This document shows positions 1-11,692 of a DNA stretch of 43,566 bases, one piece after another; position 1 is the stretch's first letter, and each line of letters begins with the position of its first letter. The DNA comes from Chloromonas sp. AAM2 (lineage: Eukaryota > Chlorophyta > Chlorophyceae > Chlamydomonadales > Chlamydomonadaceae): the NCBI GenBank assembly GCA_004335635.1, contig QAXH01004299.1:31165-74730 (forward strand), written 5' to 3'. The position numbers were made by a program, and so were the translations under genes. The notes beneath the pieces were generated by a model that saw only the letters and a program-made list of their open reading frames with translations, was not told the origin of the DNA and ran no database searches.

Positions 1-16
1 GTTCACCCCATGTGCG

Positions 17-18
<2 letters not shown>

Positions 19-61
<43 letters not shown>
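19..61. repeat. CA dinucleotide microsatellite
   Basis: An uninterrupted AC run of about 43 bases lies near the left edge. Open frames across it give only Thr-His repeats and are not genes. Confidence 0.97.
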
Positions 62-66
<5 letters not shown>

Positions 67-120
67 GTTTTGCTGACACACAATGGTTGCTGGCGGTATT
101 ACAGACATATTCACACAAAC

Positions 121-165
121 TGTCCCAGAACTGGCAAACTTCTTTTTTCTTCTGCTGTGTTTTCG
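121..165 (-). repeat. Dispersed repeat tail, copy A
   Basis: Read on the minus strand, an A-rich run is followed by GTTTGCCAGTTCTGGGACA (121-139). The same 19-base word follows or adjoins an A-rich run at 18356-18374 (minus) and 27862-27880 (plus), with a diverged copy at 29790-29805 (minus). Four copies in both orientations suggest the end of a small interspersed element. Confidence 0.65.
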
Positions 166-210
166 TCTGTTCTCCCTCCCAAACAACCATCGTGTTGGCG
201 CTTGTGCTCA

Positions 211-234
211 GGTTAGGGTTAGCGTTAGGGTTAG
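211..234 (+). repeat. Short interstitial TTAGGG-type telomere-like tract
   Basis: GGTTAGGGTTAGCGTTAGGG followed by TTAG gives about three TTAGGG-type units with one GTTAGC variant. It sits in unique sequence just upstream of a gene and is too short to be a chromosome end. It may be a trace of telomere-repeat insertion or simply chance. The TTAGGG form differs from the land-plant TTTAGGG form. Confidence 0.6.
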
Positions 235-539
235 TCTTGCTGAGCGCAAAAGCAGCAACCATCAAGCCGTGAGTGCTCTTGCCCCACCTCCTTTGATGGC
301 GACCTCGTGCCCCTGCTGGTACCAAGTTGAAGGCACACAGCTTCAGGACAACCAAACACCTTTGCACACGTGGTGTGGTAGGGTTTGACGAGCTTCGTGC
401 GCCGAACGGTGGCGGTAACACCCGAATTTCGTTGTCTGGCGAGCTTGTTGCATTCTTCGGGCGGCTTGGACGCTTGTTGTGGGTATGTGACTCTGCAGAA
501 CATCTACGTCAACAGCATTTCGACGGCAAAGTAGTAAAA

Positions 540-3500
540 ATGGCTCTGCAACGCACCGCGGCAAAAACTTGTCATCGGATGGCCCGAAGCCTGGCAACAA
601 AATCGAACGATCAGTCATCTCATCGTCAACCATCTGGCTCTTTACCTTCAGCCATGCCGCTGATTACCATCTGGGGAGCCAACACAGGCATAGGCAAGAC
701 GCTTGCCAGTGTCGGATTGGCCAATGCCGCCAGGCTGCTGCAGGTGACTGGGGCGACAGCTGCATGCGTTGTCATCATGTTTGACCGCATTTGGCAGTAG
801 AGTGAGGTATGCGACCCAGTTGCCTGCTACAGCCTGTTGGTGTTGGCACATGTCATGAATCAGGTAAAGTTTCCCGGTGTTCCAGGGTGAGGCATGGGCG
901 AAGGCATGGAGGCGCACGACTGTAACTGTTCTGCTTGAGCCTGCAGTTGCCATTCCTATACATCAAGCCAGTGCAGACAGGCTTCCCTGACGACTCTGAC
1001 GCTCGGCTCGTGGTGGGTGACGGCATGTCCATGCACCAGCTGTGCCCATGCAAATGCATCACCCTTTGCTTGCCATTTCTGACATCTAATGCCGGTGCCT
1101 AAACTTGTTGCAAATAATCACATAACATGGCTTCCAACCAACTGCCTGATACTTGTAAACTTGCTCGAATATGCTGAGACGTGCTGTACCAGTGTTGCTG
1201 CCGCCTCCGCCGCTCCTCATGGTGCTGCAGCTGTTGTGCCTGCTGCTGCTCCTGCTGTTGCTGCTGCTGTTGCTGCCGCTGTTGCTGCTGCTGCTGCTGC
1301 ATGGTTTGTTGTCCAGATCTGGTCACATGCTCTCCGTTGCAGTCAGCCCCATGTTGCATGGTCCCCCCATGTCCATTCAGGCTGCTGCTTCCGACTCCCC
1401 TCTCGAGGTCGGCCCCCATGCAGCCCACCTGATGGGGCAGCCCTTAGCCTCCTGTGTGAAACAAGGCTCAGGCCTGCGTAGGTGCAAGGTGGTGCACGCA
1501 TGGTCTGCTCCTATCAGCCCTCACCTCGCAGTCAGGAAGGAAGGTGTGTGCATGTGAGAGACGCAGAGGGGGAGAAGGTCAAAGGGTGATGCGAAGGGTG
1601 AGAAGGGAAGGAGAGGAGGGGAGAGGCGCAGGAGGGAAAGAGGGGGAGAGGAGAAGAGAATGAAAGAGAAAGACAATGTGAGAAGGAGGAGGGGGATAGA
1701 GGGATAGAGGGGGAAAGAAAGAGGAGGTAGGAAGAGAAACGTTAACTGAGAAGTAGAAGTGGTGTGCGTGTGCAAAGCTGGTGACATTGGGGTTAGACAA
1801 GAGCCCGGGAGCAGGCATCTGGATGATGGGTTTGTGACCAGATCACAAGTGATGACATGTATGCTGCTGTTCAGCTTGTATCTGGTCTGCACCTGCATTT
1901 GCTGAAAACTATTTGACTATCTACACCCTCCTGATGTGTTCATTCACTGTTTCTGCGTCGTTGCTTTGTCGATGTAAGCATTGCCCCTGGACCCCTGCTC
2001 AGTTGCCTCCCATCACATGCGTCACATGTGTCACACGTGTCAATGGCGTTCACAGGCCGTCCAGTAAGCGATGAGGAAATTGCGTCGTGTGTGGTGTCGG
2101 AGGTCAAGCGTTTCTCTGAGCAGATGTCCCTGTCCGCTGCCCCCCCGGGCGGCACAGCGGGCGCAGGGGTGCGGGGGGGCCTGGGGGTGGTGGAGACGGC
2201 CGGGGGCGTGGCTAGCCCTGCGCCCTCAGGCCGCATCATGGTGCGTGTATGTGTGTGTCCACATGGGTGCATGATGTGCGCGTCTCTGTGCATGCGTGTG
2301 GGCATGACGACCTGGTTGAGTGCACATGTCGGTGGGTGGGAAGATGGGTCGGCCGGTTTGGCTCTTTCTCTTTGAGTTAAAGGGGGAAATCAAGAGGAGA
2401 TGTCTCCGCTGTGATAATTCAGTCACTGGCGTGCGCCGTGTGCACACGCCTGGTTCTATCACATACCAACTGTGCAGCTGAACTCGCACAAATCAGGTAT
2501 CACAATGCTATTATCACAGTATATGTGCATGAAGACAAGTGTTTCGTGTTTTCTGCAGTGTGACGTGCTACGACCGCTGCGCCTGCCTTGTCTGTTGGTG
2601 GGAGACCCGCGGCTGGGAGGCATCTCCTCAACCATCTCTGCCTATGAGTCACTCTTACTGCGCGGATACGACGTGGATGTCATTCTTTTTATGGACCCAC
2701 GTGATGCACCGGGTGAGAGCTGGGGTCGCCCGGCACTGGTGGAAGGCACAGTGCAACGCACAAGTGCAAGATGGACTGCAGGGGTTCGGCATGAGGAAGG
2801 TGTCCATCGTCGCTCTGAGTTGTGGCGTGCGTGTACAGAAAACATGGTCCCACTATCCGACATGATAAGCATGCAGCTTGCAGGCTGCAGTGCCTCCAAA
2901 CATACGGCAGCGTTTGCCACTCCTTTCCTGCGTGCATCAGCTTCGCAATTCCTTGCCTCGACCTCCTTTATCTAGTGTCCCTCACATATTCTAGGTGCAA
3001 TAAATGCTTCTCAAACGTAACTCCCACCGAGTGAGTTACTGAAGACCTGTGGTTGTGCCGGAACTGCACACAAACCGCACAATCACAAGCACCATCGCCG
3101 ACGTGTGCTCATGCAGGCTCTGTGCCGCCCCTGGCTCAGCAGCTTGAGGTGCAGTGTGGTGCGGACTCGATCGATCACATATCAGTGGCGGGCGCTGCAG
3201 GGGCCGGGTTGCATGCACATGGGGCGGCGGCTGCGGAGCGGCGGGATGACAATGCAGATGCATTGAGGAGCCACCTGGTCAAGCAGGTGTGTGTTGGTTT
3301 TTTGGTTACCTGACAAACAGCTCAAGACGCAAAGCTGGACTTTGACCTAGGCACACAGCTCCCTTATGATGCTTATCACACTGCTCGCTAAGCTAGGTAA
3401 CAGTTCGTGGTTCTCACAGGCGTGAGCACTCACAGGCAATGCGTATTGCAAGTGGAGCTCCCTTTCGCTCTCCTAGTGCAACAACTACGGGTTACCGCCA

Positions 3501-6500
3501 CTATTTCAATCACCTTTGAGCAGGAAGATGGCGGCAGGCAAGGAAGGGTGAACGTATGCAAATCGGCACATGCGCTTAAGTGCGGTGATGACACACAGTG
3601 TGTGTGGTGACATGTATGTCAAGCATGCGTTTATAGACCTGTTGTTGTGAATGGCTGCGTTGAATCACACTTGCCTTCTTCAATGTGTGCGCGCCACTGC
3701 CTCGTCTGCCCCCAGGTCCATCGGCTGGGTGGTCCACCTGTTGTGATTGTGTCGGTGCCCGGCTGCCAACCGCCCAGCGCTGATGAGCCCCCAGTGCAGG
3801 GCCAAGCATTGGACGCCAACTTGCAACAGTGGCTGCAGGTACGGGAACAATGCAGCTGCTTTGATAACAAGGCACTCTTGCGTGGCATAGTCTGACTGTA
3901 TGTCGCACCATGGTGGATTTGCATGACGGGGACGACACGGGTTTGTGACATGGTTTTTGTGCACTGGAGTGACATCAACGGTGAGGGTCACACAGGCAGA
4001 AAGGACCGCATGCATAGCATGGTTGTGTTGATCGGTGCCTGGGACGAAATCAGCTGAACGCCCAGGTTTCACCGCATGCCGCTCTCTTTTGTGCGTGTGA
4101 GCAGCACTAGATGCCTTGGTACAGGACTAAGCCTGTAGGCAGCACTGTGCCGTGGCAGAGCAAGTGGGGTTGTAGCAAGGGACTCATCTGCTCAACCGTG
4201 GACAACTCCCACGCCCAGTCGTCCCACCCAATACTGTCCTCGCACACAACCCAACATGAAGTGTACACCTTTGGGGGCCCGCTCGGCACCGCTGCATGCC
4301 GGCGCTGAACCTCAGTCCTGCTCACATGGGCCTCACAGGTTGGAGCCACCTGTCACGGAAGAGTATTTAAGTATGCTACCTGTGACCCTTTCTTTCCTTG
4401 CAGGCCAGCAGCCCTTGGTTCCAGGACCTAACCCGCCTGTTGGTGTCGCGGCACGAGCAGCGGCTGGCGCGGCTGGCGGGGGCGCGGCAGCAGGCGCTCA
4501 CTCAGCTGTGGTGGCCCTTCACACAACACGCATCGCTTGACCGGGAGGCAATTCAAGTGAGGGGTACGGACACAGACTGGCCGGGACCTGCTCTGTGTTG
4601 TGCATACTACAAATTACTCCAAATGCATACTACCATGCCAGACTGATAAGATCCCAGATGAGCGGAATTACAACAGAGGCACAAATAAGCCGCAAAGAAG
4701 CTACCCGTCATTGACGTGTGCAACTGTTGCAGATGCATTCATCTTGTTCGCCGTTGACGCGCATATAGTGCACAAATTCTTGCCTGGAATGCACCCGAGT
4801 TGTTTGAGGATTCAGCAGCTGTAGGCTTTGTGGTTGGCCATAGGTGGCGGACCTGTGCAACTGTTTTACACGCATTCATGACGTTTGCCGTTAATGCTGG
4901 CACAGTTCTGAGTGCACGATATGCACCAGCTTTTTATACTTTTTCACGAGCTGTAGGCTTTGTTGTTGGCCACAGCTAGATTTTTTTAGTATGTGCCCTA
5001 ATCCATGGCTGGGCCCATCTCCTGCCTCCGTCTCCATTCCCGGTGACCACGCCCTACAATCCATAGCCCAGCCGTTGCTCGTGTTGTTGACTGCCCTTGC
5101 CGCTCCACCCAGGTGTTTTCCTATTTGTTGACACATCATATTTACTTTTTACATCATATTTACTTTTTACATCATGTTTACTTTTGTCGTTTGTTGGTTT
5201 ATTTTCCCCGCAGGTTGTGGACTCGCGCTGTGGTGAGCAGCTCACCACAATCCGACAGCAGCCAACGGTGGCGGGTAATGGCAAGCGCAGCGAACCGCAC
5301 ATGGAGCCGCTGTTTGATGCGGCATGCAGCTGGTGGACACAGGCAAGTCAGACGCAGCACCCACAGGCACACGTCACCCACAGGCACACGTCACCCACAG
5401 GCACACGTCACCCACAAGCACACGTCACCCACAGGCACACGTCACCCACAGGCACACGTCACCCACAGGCACACGTCACCCACAGGCACATGTCACCCAC
5501 AGGCACACGTCACCCACAGGCACACGTCACCCACAGGCACACGTGCTCTTCTGGTGAACAGAACGTCTCCTTCAAGAGTTGGAAATGAGTGTAGAGGCAT
5601 ATTCGCCATCAAGTACAGGCACACGTGCTCTTCCAGAAAATGTCCTTGATACAAGAATCAAGATGCAATGAATTTTATCCGATGTACTGTCCAGGACTGT
5701 TGTTGTTTGCCGGTGTAACTGCGGTGGCGATCTGTTGGGGGTCATGTCTGGAACTCCTGGGTTTGGGATTACAGCAGTGATCCAGAACCTCCTTCTCCGC
5801 TCAGGGTAGGCCATGGTGGTACACGAGTCCCTTGTCTATTGATGGATAAACAGTTGGATAGATATGGGCCAAAGGGCCGCGCTTGAGCTTGATCGGCCAA
5901 TGCTTTGGCCCATGTCCCAGCCAGCCATGCTCAGCATTGCTATGCCCTATCTTTAGGGGGGTATTATCCGTGTCCAGAGCCATGTGCTTGTCACGTGCAG
6001 ACCGTTTCTGCCGAGCTCCAGCCGGAGATGTCGCGTGCAGTGGCCTACGCGGCAGGCCGGTACCTCCATGTGCTGTCTCCGCAAGTGGCAACGCAGGTGG
6101 GGCCTGCAGCTGGGGTGGGAAGAGAATCCCAATCGGTACTCAGCTAAATCTCTGGAGCGCCTTAGCTCATGCTATAACAGGCTACCACAATAATCCAGAT
6201 TGCATATGCAGGAGTCAACAGCTCAGAGGCAGCTCTTGCACACTAGAGGGCTGCCACAGGAGGGGTTGTGGTTTGGCTGGAGCAGTCATTGCAGCCACGC
6301 ACAACGCATTCCAAGCCCATTTGGCTGGAAAGGGGAGGTCAGCCTGCCTTGAAAGGTAATGAAGTACTGGGAAGGGAACTGCTTTAGCTGCAGCACCGTA
6401 GGCTCAGCTGCTATCGTTCTATGTTCAAAGCCATGCTATCGTCGAATTTGCGGGTGCCATGTGGGGATGATTTACCGGAAAGCAGGGCACAGGCTGGGCC

Positions 6501-9500
6501 TGGCGTTTAACACACCAGTTGATGCCCGGGTGCAGAGTGGCCAACCAACGGGAATCTAGGGTTTTAAGAAGAGGCTAGGGATGCCTGCGGGCGGGTAGCA
6601 CAGAGATAGTCACATGTCACGAGTGTGAATGCTACCAGGTCACAGGGACAGGAGTGGCTTTATGATGGCATGACCAGTCATGCTCTAGAACGGCATCGTG
6701 TACCTGATGGAGAACAATGATGTCTTGCTGCAGACCAGTTTGGAGGCGGCTTCCCGTCTCCTGCAAGTGGCGGGCGGCGAGTGGGCCAGCCGAGTGTTCT
6801 TTTCAGGTACAGCCGCCACATCAACCAACTTGCATTGTGACCAAAAGTGCGTTGCCTTGAGCTGTCTGCACGGCAGGACCTGCCCACATGCTGGCTTGCT
6901 ACCAAGCTTGTCCATGGCCTGGCAGTCACGATCAAACAGCAAACAACAAACAAGTGCATGACCCACATGACAACACACACTAGCAGTGCTTGTTGAGCAG
7001 TTCCTGCTGATGATGGCTGAACGATTATTGCAGACGACGGCTCCACTGCCATTGAAATAGCGCTCAAGATGGCTTTCCGCAAGTACCTGGTGGACCGGGC
7101 AGCGCGGGGCGATCCGGGTCACACAGCCACACCAGAGCTCAAGGTCAGGTCGGCGAGCATACTCAAGAAACTCAAAATCTATAGACAAACAGCTACAAGG
7201 TTGAGTGTCAAGCATTCTAGAACTCGTTGCAGCCGCACCGCAATCGTCGCTCAAAGTTTAACGATGTCGGACGCTCGGGGGCGCATAACTTGCCACCCCG
7301 GCTACCGATGGCGGTACTGAGCAGCTCATTGGGTAGCTTACAACATAATGAATGTCATGGGATTGGATTGGGAGCCTGTTTGCTCCTGTACAGGCTTATG
7401 CGGGGCTTCAACAATTGCATGTGTGATTGCCCATGGTCTGCCGAATTGCAAGTCAAACGATGCAACCGTTTTAGTGTGCTGTTCTGATGCTACGGAAGGC
7501 TTCTGCCATCCTTCTCGCACCCATCGGTACGCTTTCTGGGTAGAATCAGCTTGGTTACTGGTGGTGGGTGCGGGCCGCCGGGTCTTGGATCATCTTACGA
7601 AATGCGACAACGGCGTGATGCCTTAGCGGAACTCGATGAAACTTGCCCTTCTCCTTACACAGTGGTGCTACTCATGTGAGCACCTTGGGCCATCTACTAC
7701 AGAGTGCTCTGAGCACATCTGCATGTCATTTGCCCTGACATGCAGTGCACGCATCTGCCACGCAGTGCTCTGGGCAAACCCAGCGCTCGGGGCACATCCG
7801 CAAAACTGCCTCATTTGCCATTTGCACGCAATGACACGGATGTAGAAGGGCAACACCGATACCTACTCACATGCAGGTGGTTGGCCTTTCCAACGCGTAC
7901 CACGGCGACACGCTGGGCGCCATGGAGTGCGTGGCCCCCAGCGTGTTCAATGCGCCTGGGCAGGCGCCCTGGTATCGGGGCCGGGGGCTGTTCCTCACAC
8001 CGCCATACATAGCCATTGCAGCGGGTAGGTGTAAGCCTGGTGGTCCTACGGATGCAAGTCAACTAGGGTGGGTCAAGAGGCGTAAATTCCAAAGGTTCTA
8101 CATGTATAAATCAGCAGAGATGTTAGTACCCTTAGTAGACGTGCAGGTTTCAACAAGTGTACAAAACTTAAATCGTAAAACGTAGCAGAGATTCCTGGCA
8201 GTTGTTCTGCCCCACCAATTTCCAGCTCCGTTTTGGCTGCTTGTTTTGCATGTAAACATTGCGCAGGCCAACAGGCTTGAGACAACACGTCCACAAGTCG
8301 TTTCTGTTAATTTGCCTGTTGCATCTGTTCATGGCCGTGACATTGTGCAGGTGGCATGTGGCGAGTGGTGGACCCACCCCCATGGCTCAAAGAGGATGAC
8401 AACACTGCTGCCCTGGCGAAGCAGGAGGCATGGCCTGACTTGGAAGCGATCACCAGCAGCTCACGTGATGAAACACCCCTGGCACGCGCGTACCGGTGAG
8501 CGACCTGGCCTCCATGCAAGGTGGTCACAGCCTCCATGCAAGGTGGTCAACAGCCTCCATGCAAGGTGGTCAACAGCTGGTGCTCAGTGGCTACAGATAC
8601 AATTAGCAGGTCCTGTCGCTGCGGTAGTTCTACAGCCACAGCTTCTACAGCTGGAATGTCTTATCGCTACAGCTTCTGTATCGTGTCAGCCGCAACAGCT
8701 GCAGCCGCAGCTACAGCTAGCGTGTGCTGTCGTTTCTGCCTCGATGGCTACAGCTGGTATTGCTTCTGTGACACTCAGGTCGTCAGGAGTGAACGCAAGG
8801 TCAAAGACTCTAGCCATGTCTGGGAGTAGCACCCAACCAGGACCTGAATGTATCATCATCAGGAACTATAATAGCTACAGCTTGCCGGCTCAAAGGCTAC
8901 AGCTAGCAGTGCTTGGTGCGTGGACATGCACAATGTTAGCAGATGCTGGCGACCAGGAGAATTCGAGCACGCACGCAATTGCATGAAAAGGAACTGTTGC
9001 CGCCTTCAATGCAATCTGCAGGTCGTACATAGACCGTGAGCTGTCAGCGCACGAGTTGGCCCATCCCTCGGCGCACCTGGCTGCGCTGATCCTCGAGCCC
9101 CTGGTGCAGGGCGCGGGGGGCATGCTGGCGGTGGACCCGCAGTTCCAGCTCCAGCTCGTGCAGGTGTGGGAACGGAGTTGGTGCGGCCATGTCACCGTTT
9201 GCTCGGTGTTGGGTTCATCCACACCAGCAGCCTTTCATTATTAATCACGGGTTTGCCCAAAGCATCACTTCCTACAGCAAACGACAGCAAGTGGGTCTAC
9301 GGTGCCGCGGCTGAAGAAATCCAGTGGCCCATGCACCTCCTTCAATCCATGCATCCACCTTGCCATGGAACAAAACTACACGTTGCCATGCAGGCCTGCC
9401 GTGCGCGTCACATGCCTGTGATCTACGATGAGGTGATGGCGGGCCTGTTCCGCCTAGGCGCAGCCACGGCCGCCAGCCTCCTGCGCAGCGCCCCCGACAT

Positions 9501-10645
9501 CGCCTGCTACGCCAAGATCATGACCGGAGGGGTGGTGCCCGGCGCAGCAACGCTCGCCTCAGAGGCCGTCTTTGACGCCTTCAAAGGCAACTCCAAGGTC
9601 AGTGGCGGCGTGATTGTCTGGTCAAAGTGCATCACCTGCCACCAGCACTCGATGATTCGGTTGGAGTATGACTTGCATAAGTTGCCACTAGTCAGCGAGG
9701 CACGTGGTGAGCGTTTGGGGCACGTGCTCTGTGATCACGCTAATGCTCCTGGTTAATAAACAGTCCAAGACAAACACGCGATCCAAAGGAGGGCCAATTC
9801 TTAACAGCTTGACCTTCAGGGTGTACTTGCAGTTGATGTGAGTTTTGATCACGCTATTCCGACTGACTACTAGACAGTCCAGCCTATATAACGAGCTGTC
9901 CAGCAGAGGACCAACTTGCATCGCTAACTCGCATGACTTATAGGGTGAAGTACTTGCAATATTACACGTCCTACGTCCTAATGCATCTGTAGTTGACAAA
10001 TGACACTGAGTCTCCAAACACTGCCAAACAGTGCTGGACCTCCAATATTACACGTCCTAATCGCAGTGAGACCGAGATCTGACATGCAGTGGCGTGCGTC
10101 CTGTTGCATCGCAGTTGCTGGCGTTGCTGCACGGCCACTCCTACACAGCCTTCCCTGTGGGCTGCGCCGCGACCATCGCCGCACTCAACATCCTCACATC
10201 CCCCATGCACAACGTAAACCTGTGCAGTCCCCAAGGTCCATCCCCAACCTGTCCCACGCCAACTGTGTGCACCAAGTCATGTGACAGGCTAAGGCCCATG
10301 TGGGACACGTGCCAAGTTACCCAACTGTCTAACCACCCGTTGGTTGAGCACGTGATGGCAATTGGCACGGTTTTCGCAGCCAAGCTCAAGGCATACGATG
10401 CAGGGGGCGTAGGATATGGTTCGAGCGCAGCGGTTGAGGTGGTTACACGGCTCAGAGAGAATCACAGTGCATATGCCCGGCCGCTTGGGGATGTGGTGTA
10501 TCTGATGGTCACACCTACCACAAGACGTCATCACTGCGATGAGCTGCTTGATGGATTGGCTCGTGTGCTGGATGGCCTGTACACTGAATCTGCCGAGCAG
10601 CGGAATGCAAGGCGAAAGACCCTTGCTGATGAAATCATCGTGTGA
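540..10645 (+). CDS. BIO3-BIO1: Bifunctional dethiobiotin synthetase / 7,8-diaminopelargonic acid aminotransferase
   Basis: This enzyme makes the DAPA and dethiobiotin intermediates of biotin synthesis; the plant fusion is mitochondrial. The N-terminal BioD half shows the P-loop WGANTGIGKT in exon 540-743, YIKPVQTGFP (947 to about 1013), AWSAPISPHLA (to about 1543), VVETAGGVASPAPSG (about 2057-2238) and RLPCLLVGDPRLGGISSTIS (2559 to about 2712), then about 3150-3288 and 3716-3838. The PLP aminotransferase half follows: LWWPFTQH (4404-4556), 5214-5342, 6001-6096, 6734-6806, DDGSTAIEIALKMAFRKY (7034-7143), SNAYHGDTLGAME (7877-8024), 8351-8495, LILEPLVQGAGGM (9022-9163), YDEVMAGLFRLG and KIMTGG with the presumed PLP lysine (9394-9597), and HGHSYTAFPVGC through the stop (10115-10645). 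Phases agree from exon 5214 onward. The start MALQRTAAKTCHRMARSLAT is Arg-rich like a mitochondrial presequence. The intron after 5342 uses a GC donor. Boundaries of exons between 1013 and 3288 are approximate. Confidence 0.93.
1223..1300. repeat. CTG/CAG trinucleotide tract
   Basis: An imperfect CTG run with TTG, CCT and CCG interruptions lies upstream of the BioD exon that contains AWSAPISPHLA. It is open in the plus frame as poly-Leu, and that frame joins the exon. The BioD family has no such segment here, so it is more likely intronic, but a translated insertion cannot be excluded. Confidence 0.85.
1554..1738 (+). repeat. Polypurine (GA-rich) tract
   Basis: About 185 bases are almost purely A and G on the plus strand, with repeated GGGAGA and GAAAGA words and only scattered pyrimidines. 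It starts directly after the probable donor GTGTGT that ends the BioD exon near 1543. Such tracts can form triplex (H-DNA) structures. No coding role is seen. Confidence 0.9.
5343..5348 (+). other. GC-AG intron 5' splice site
   Basis: The exon ending TGGTGGACACAG (Trp-Trp-Thr-Gln) is followed by GCAAGT, a consensus GC donor. No GT donor at this point keeps the aminotransferase frame, and the next exon at 6001 continues in phase 0. Confidence 0.75.
5358..5544 (+). repeat. 17-bp minisatellite, 11 copies
   Basis: Eleven near-perfect copies of CACCCACAGGCACACGT begin 15 bases inside the intron that starts at 5343. A further partial copy with its flank (ACAGGCACACGTGCTCTT) recurs at about 5617-5634. 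The 17-base period shifts frame each time, so the Thr-His-Arg open frames are artefacts. The unit core CACAGGCA resembles the exon-intron junction ACACAG/GCAAGT. Confidence 0.95.
8509..8576 (+). repeat. 22-23 bp tandem repeat, three copies
   Basis: Three copies of CCTCCATGCAAGGTGGTCA followed by CAG or ACAG lie 14 bases after the exon end at 8495 in the biotin gene. Degenerate CTACAGC repeats follow to about 8760. Confidence 0.9.
9729..10065 (+). repeat. Degenerate tandem duplication inside a biotin-gene intron
   Basis: The words GATCACGCTA and ACAGTCCA occur near 9732-9765 and again near 9847-9880, about 115 bases apart, followed in each by a diverged GGCCAA or GACCAACTTG stretch. AATATTACACGTCCTA occurs at about 9957 and 10043. 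This looks like an old tandem duplication. No coding sequence is seen. Confidence 0.5.
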
Positions 10646-10794
10646 ATGAAATGAGTGAGAGTGACGCTTCTGAAGTGTCAAATCCGTGGCTATATAACGC
10701 CCGGATCGCTCTCTGCTCGTCCTCTTTCGCCCGAGTGGACGTTGTTGCTGGACCCCTCTTGGGTCTAACGAGGTATGCGGACAGGATAGCACCT

Positions 10795-10885
10795 CGAGGG
10801 GTGACCACCACCATTACTATCCCGGTGTGTCGCAATCCCCTTCACTTGTAGGTTGGACGGGTTCCCTCCCTCTTGTTGAATCAAC
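10795..10885 (+). repeat. Direct duplication, copy 1
   Basis: CGAGGGGTGACCACCACCA through GGTGTGTCGCAATCCCCTTC and a TTGTTGAATCAAC end matches 11153-11241 at high identity, about 358 bases apart. Confidence 0.85.
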
Positions 10886-10995
10886 TGGGACAATTGTTAA
10901 CGGTAAACTTCTAACTGTTCCGACGGCATGATCTGATAACCGGGACTGCACTGTGTAGAGTGGTCCGATGAGTGTGTAGAGTTGGGGTCAAAGAC

Positions 10996-11025
10996 AGTGC
11001 ACTGGTATCACGTTGAACCTCATCC
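10996..11025 (+). repeat. 30-bp dispersed exact repeat, copy 1
   Basis: The 30 bases starting AGTGCACTGGTATCACGTTG recur exactly at 16497-16526, inside an intron of the next gene about 5.5 kb away, in the same orientation. Confidence 0.85.
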
Positions 11026-11152
11026 TTCGTTTTGGGTTGATGTATCCTCCATTTTGTGGATCCAATCAGACGGATATGTTGAGACATTACACTTTAGAGA
11101 CAATGACCATTGAACCATCATGCATGTTTTCAAGCCCCATTCTGGGTCTAAT

Positions 11153-11241
11153 CGAGGGGTTGACCACCACCACTACTATCCTGGTGTGTCGCAATCCCCT
11201 TCACATGTAGGTTGGATCCCTCCCCTCTTGCTGAATCAACC
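11153..11241 (+). repeat. Direct duplication, copy 2
   Basis: This is the second copy of the segment at 10795-10885, with small substitutions such as GGTTGACC for GGTGACC and TTGCTGAATCAAC for TTGTTGAATCAAC. In both copies GGGTCTAA lies shortly upstream. Confidence 0.85.
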
Positions 11242-11692
11242 TGCCGCGTTTGAGGTTTTGTGATTTGGATCTGTTAAGCTGAGGCTTTGTCGAAGGTTGG
11301 TGTCATGGGCAGCTGCCGGACTTGCTTCCAGTACATTCAGAAACTACGGAAATAACACGAGCAAGGCATCTCAGCAGACCCACCCAACAGGCAAAGGCAA
11401 CAAGCTGGGCTGCGAAATGGGGCAATGGTGGAGTGTAGGTGTGGTAGCGATATCGCAATGTGGCGTTATGGCACAAGAAAAGGTCGAAAATAGATTGATG
11501 TGCCGATAATGAGCTGGCGGACAGTGATCAGTTGCAACGGGTTGTCGGAAACCAGGTTTTGTCGGAACCGTTGTTTGGACGTGGTAGGTTTTGCTGAGAT
11601 TGCGATTGGTTTCGATTGGTTGAAGTGCAGGCGCATCCTGTCGTCTGCTGCTCTATCAGCAGTTCGCCTTCCACTACTTCAACTGTTGCCAA

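Larger units (their letters stand above)
10646..11692. other. Intergenic spacer with a duplicated segment
   Basis: This lies between the biotin gene stop and the next ATG. It contains two diverged direct copies of a roughly 90-bp segment and a 30-bp dispersed repeat, described separately. CTATATAACG at 10689 could be a TATA-like element. No conserved protein is visible. The 3' UTR of one gene and the promoter of the next must both lie here. Confidence 0.6.

Noticed and set aside
1..240. Chromosome end
   Set aside because: The TTAGGG-type tract is only 24 bases and is followed and preceded by ordinary sequence.
1171..1557. Poly-Leu frame as a signal peptide or membrane protein
   Set aside because: The Leu run is just the CTG tract, and its start codon lies in the intron before a BioD exon.
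5097..5649. Long Thr-His-Arg repeat open frames
   Set aside because: They come from the 17-bp array, which is open in all three frames; the real exon here ends at 5342.
10689..10698. TATA box for the SAM-domain gene at CTATATAACG
   Set aside because: It is about 1 kb from the ATG, and the same word occurs at 9893 inside a biotin-gene intron, so it is not specific.
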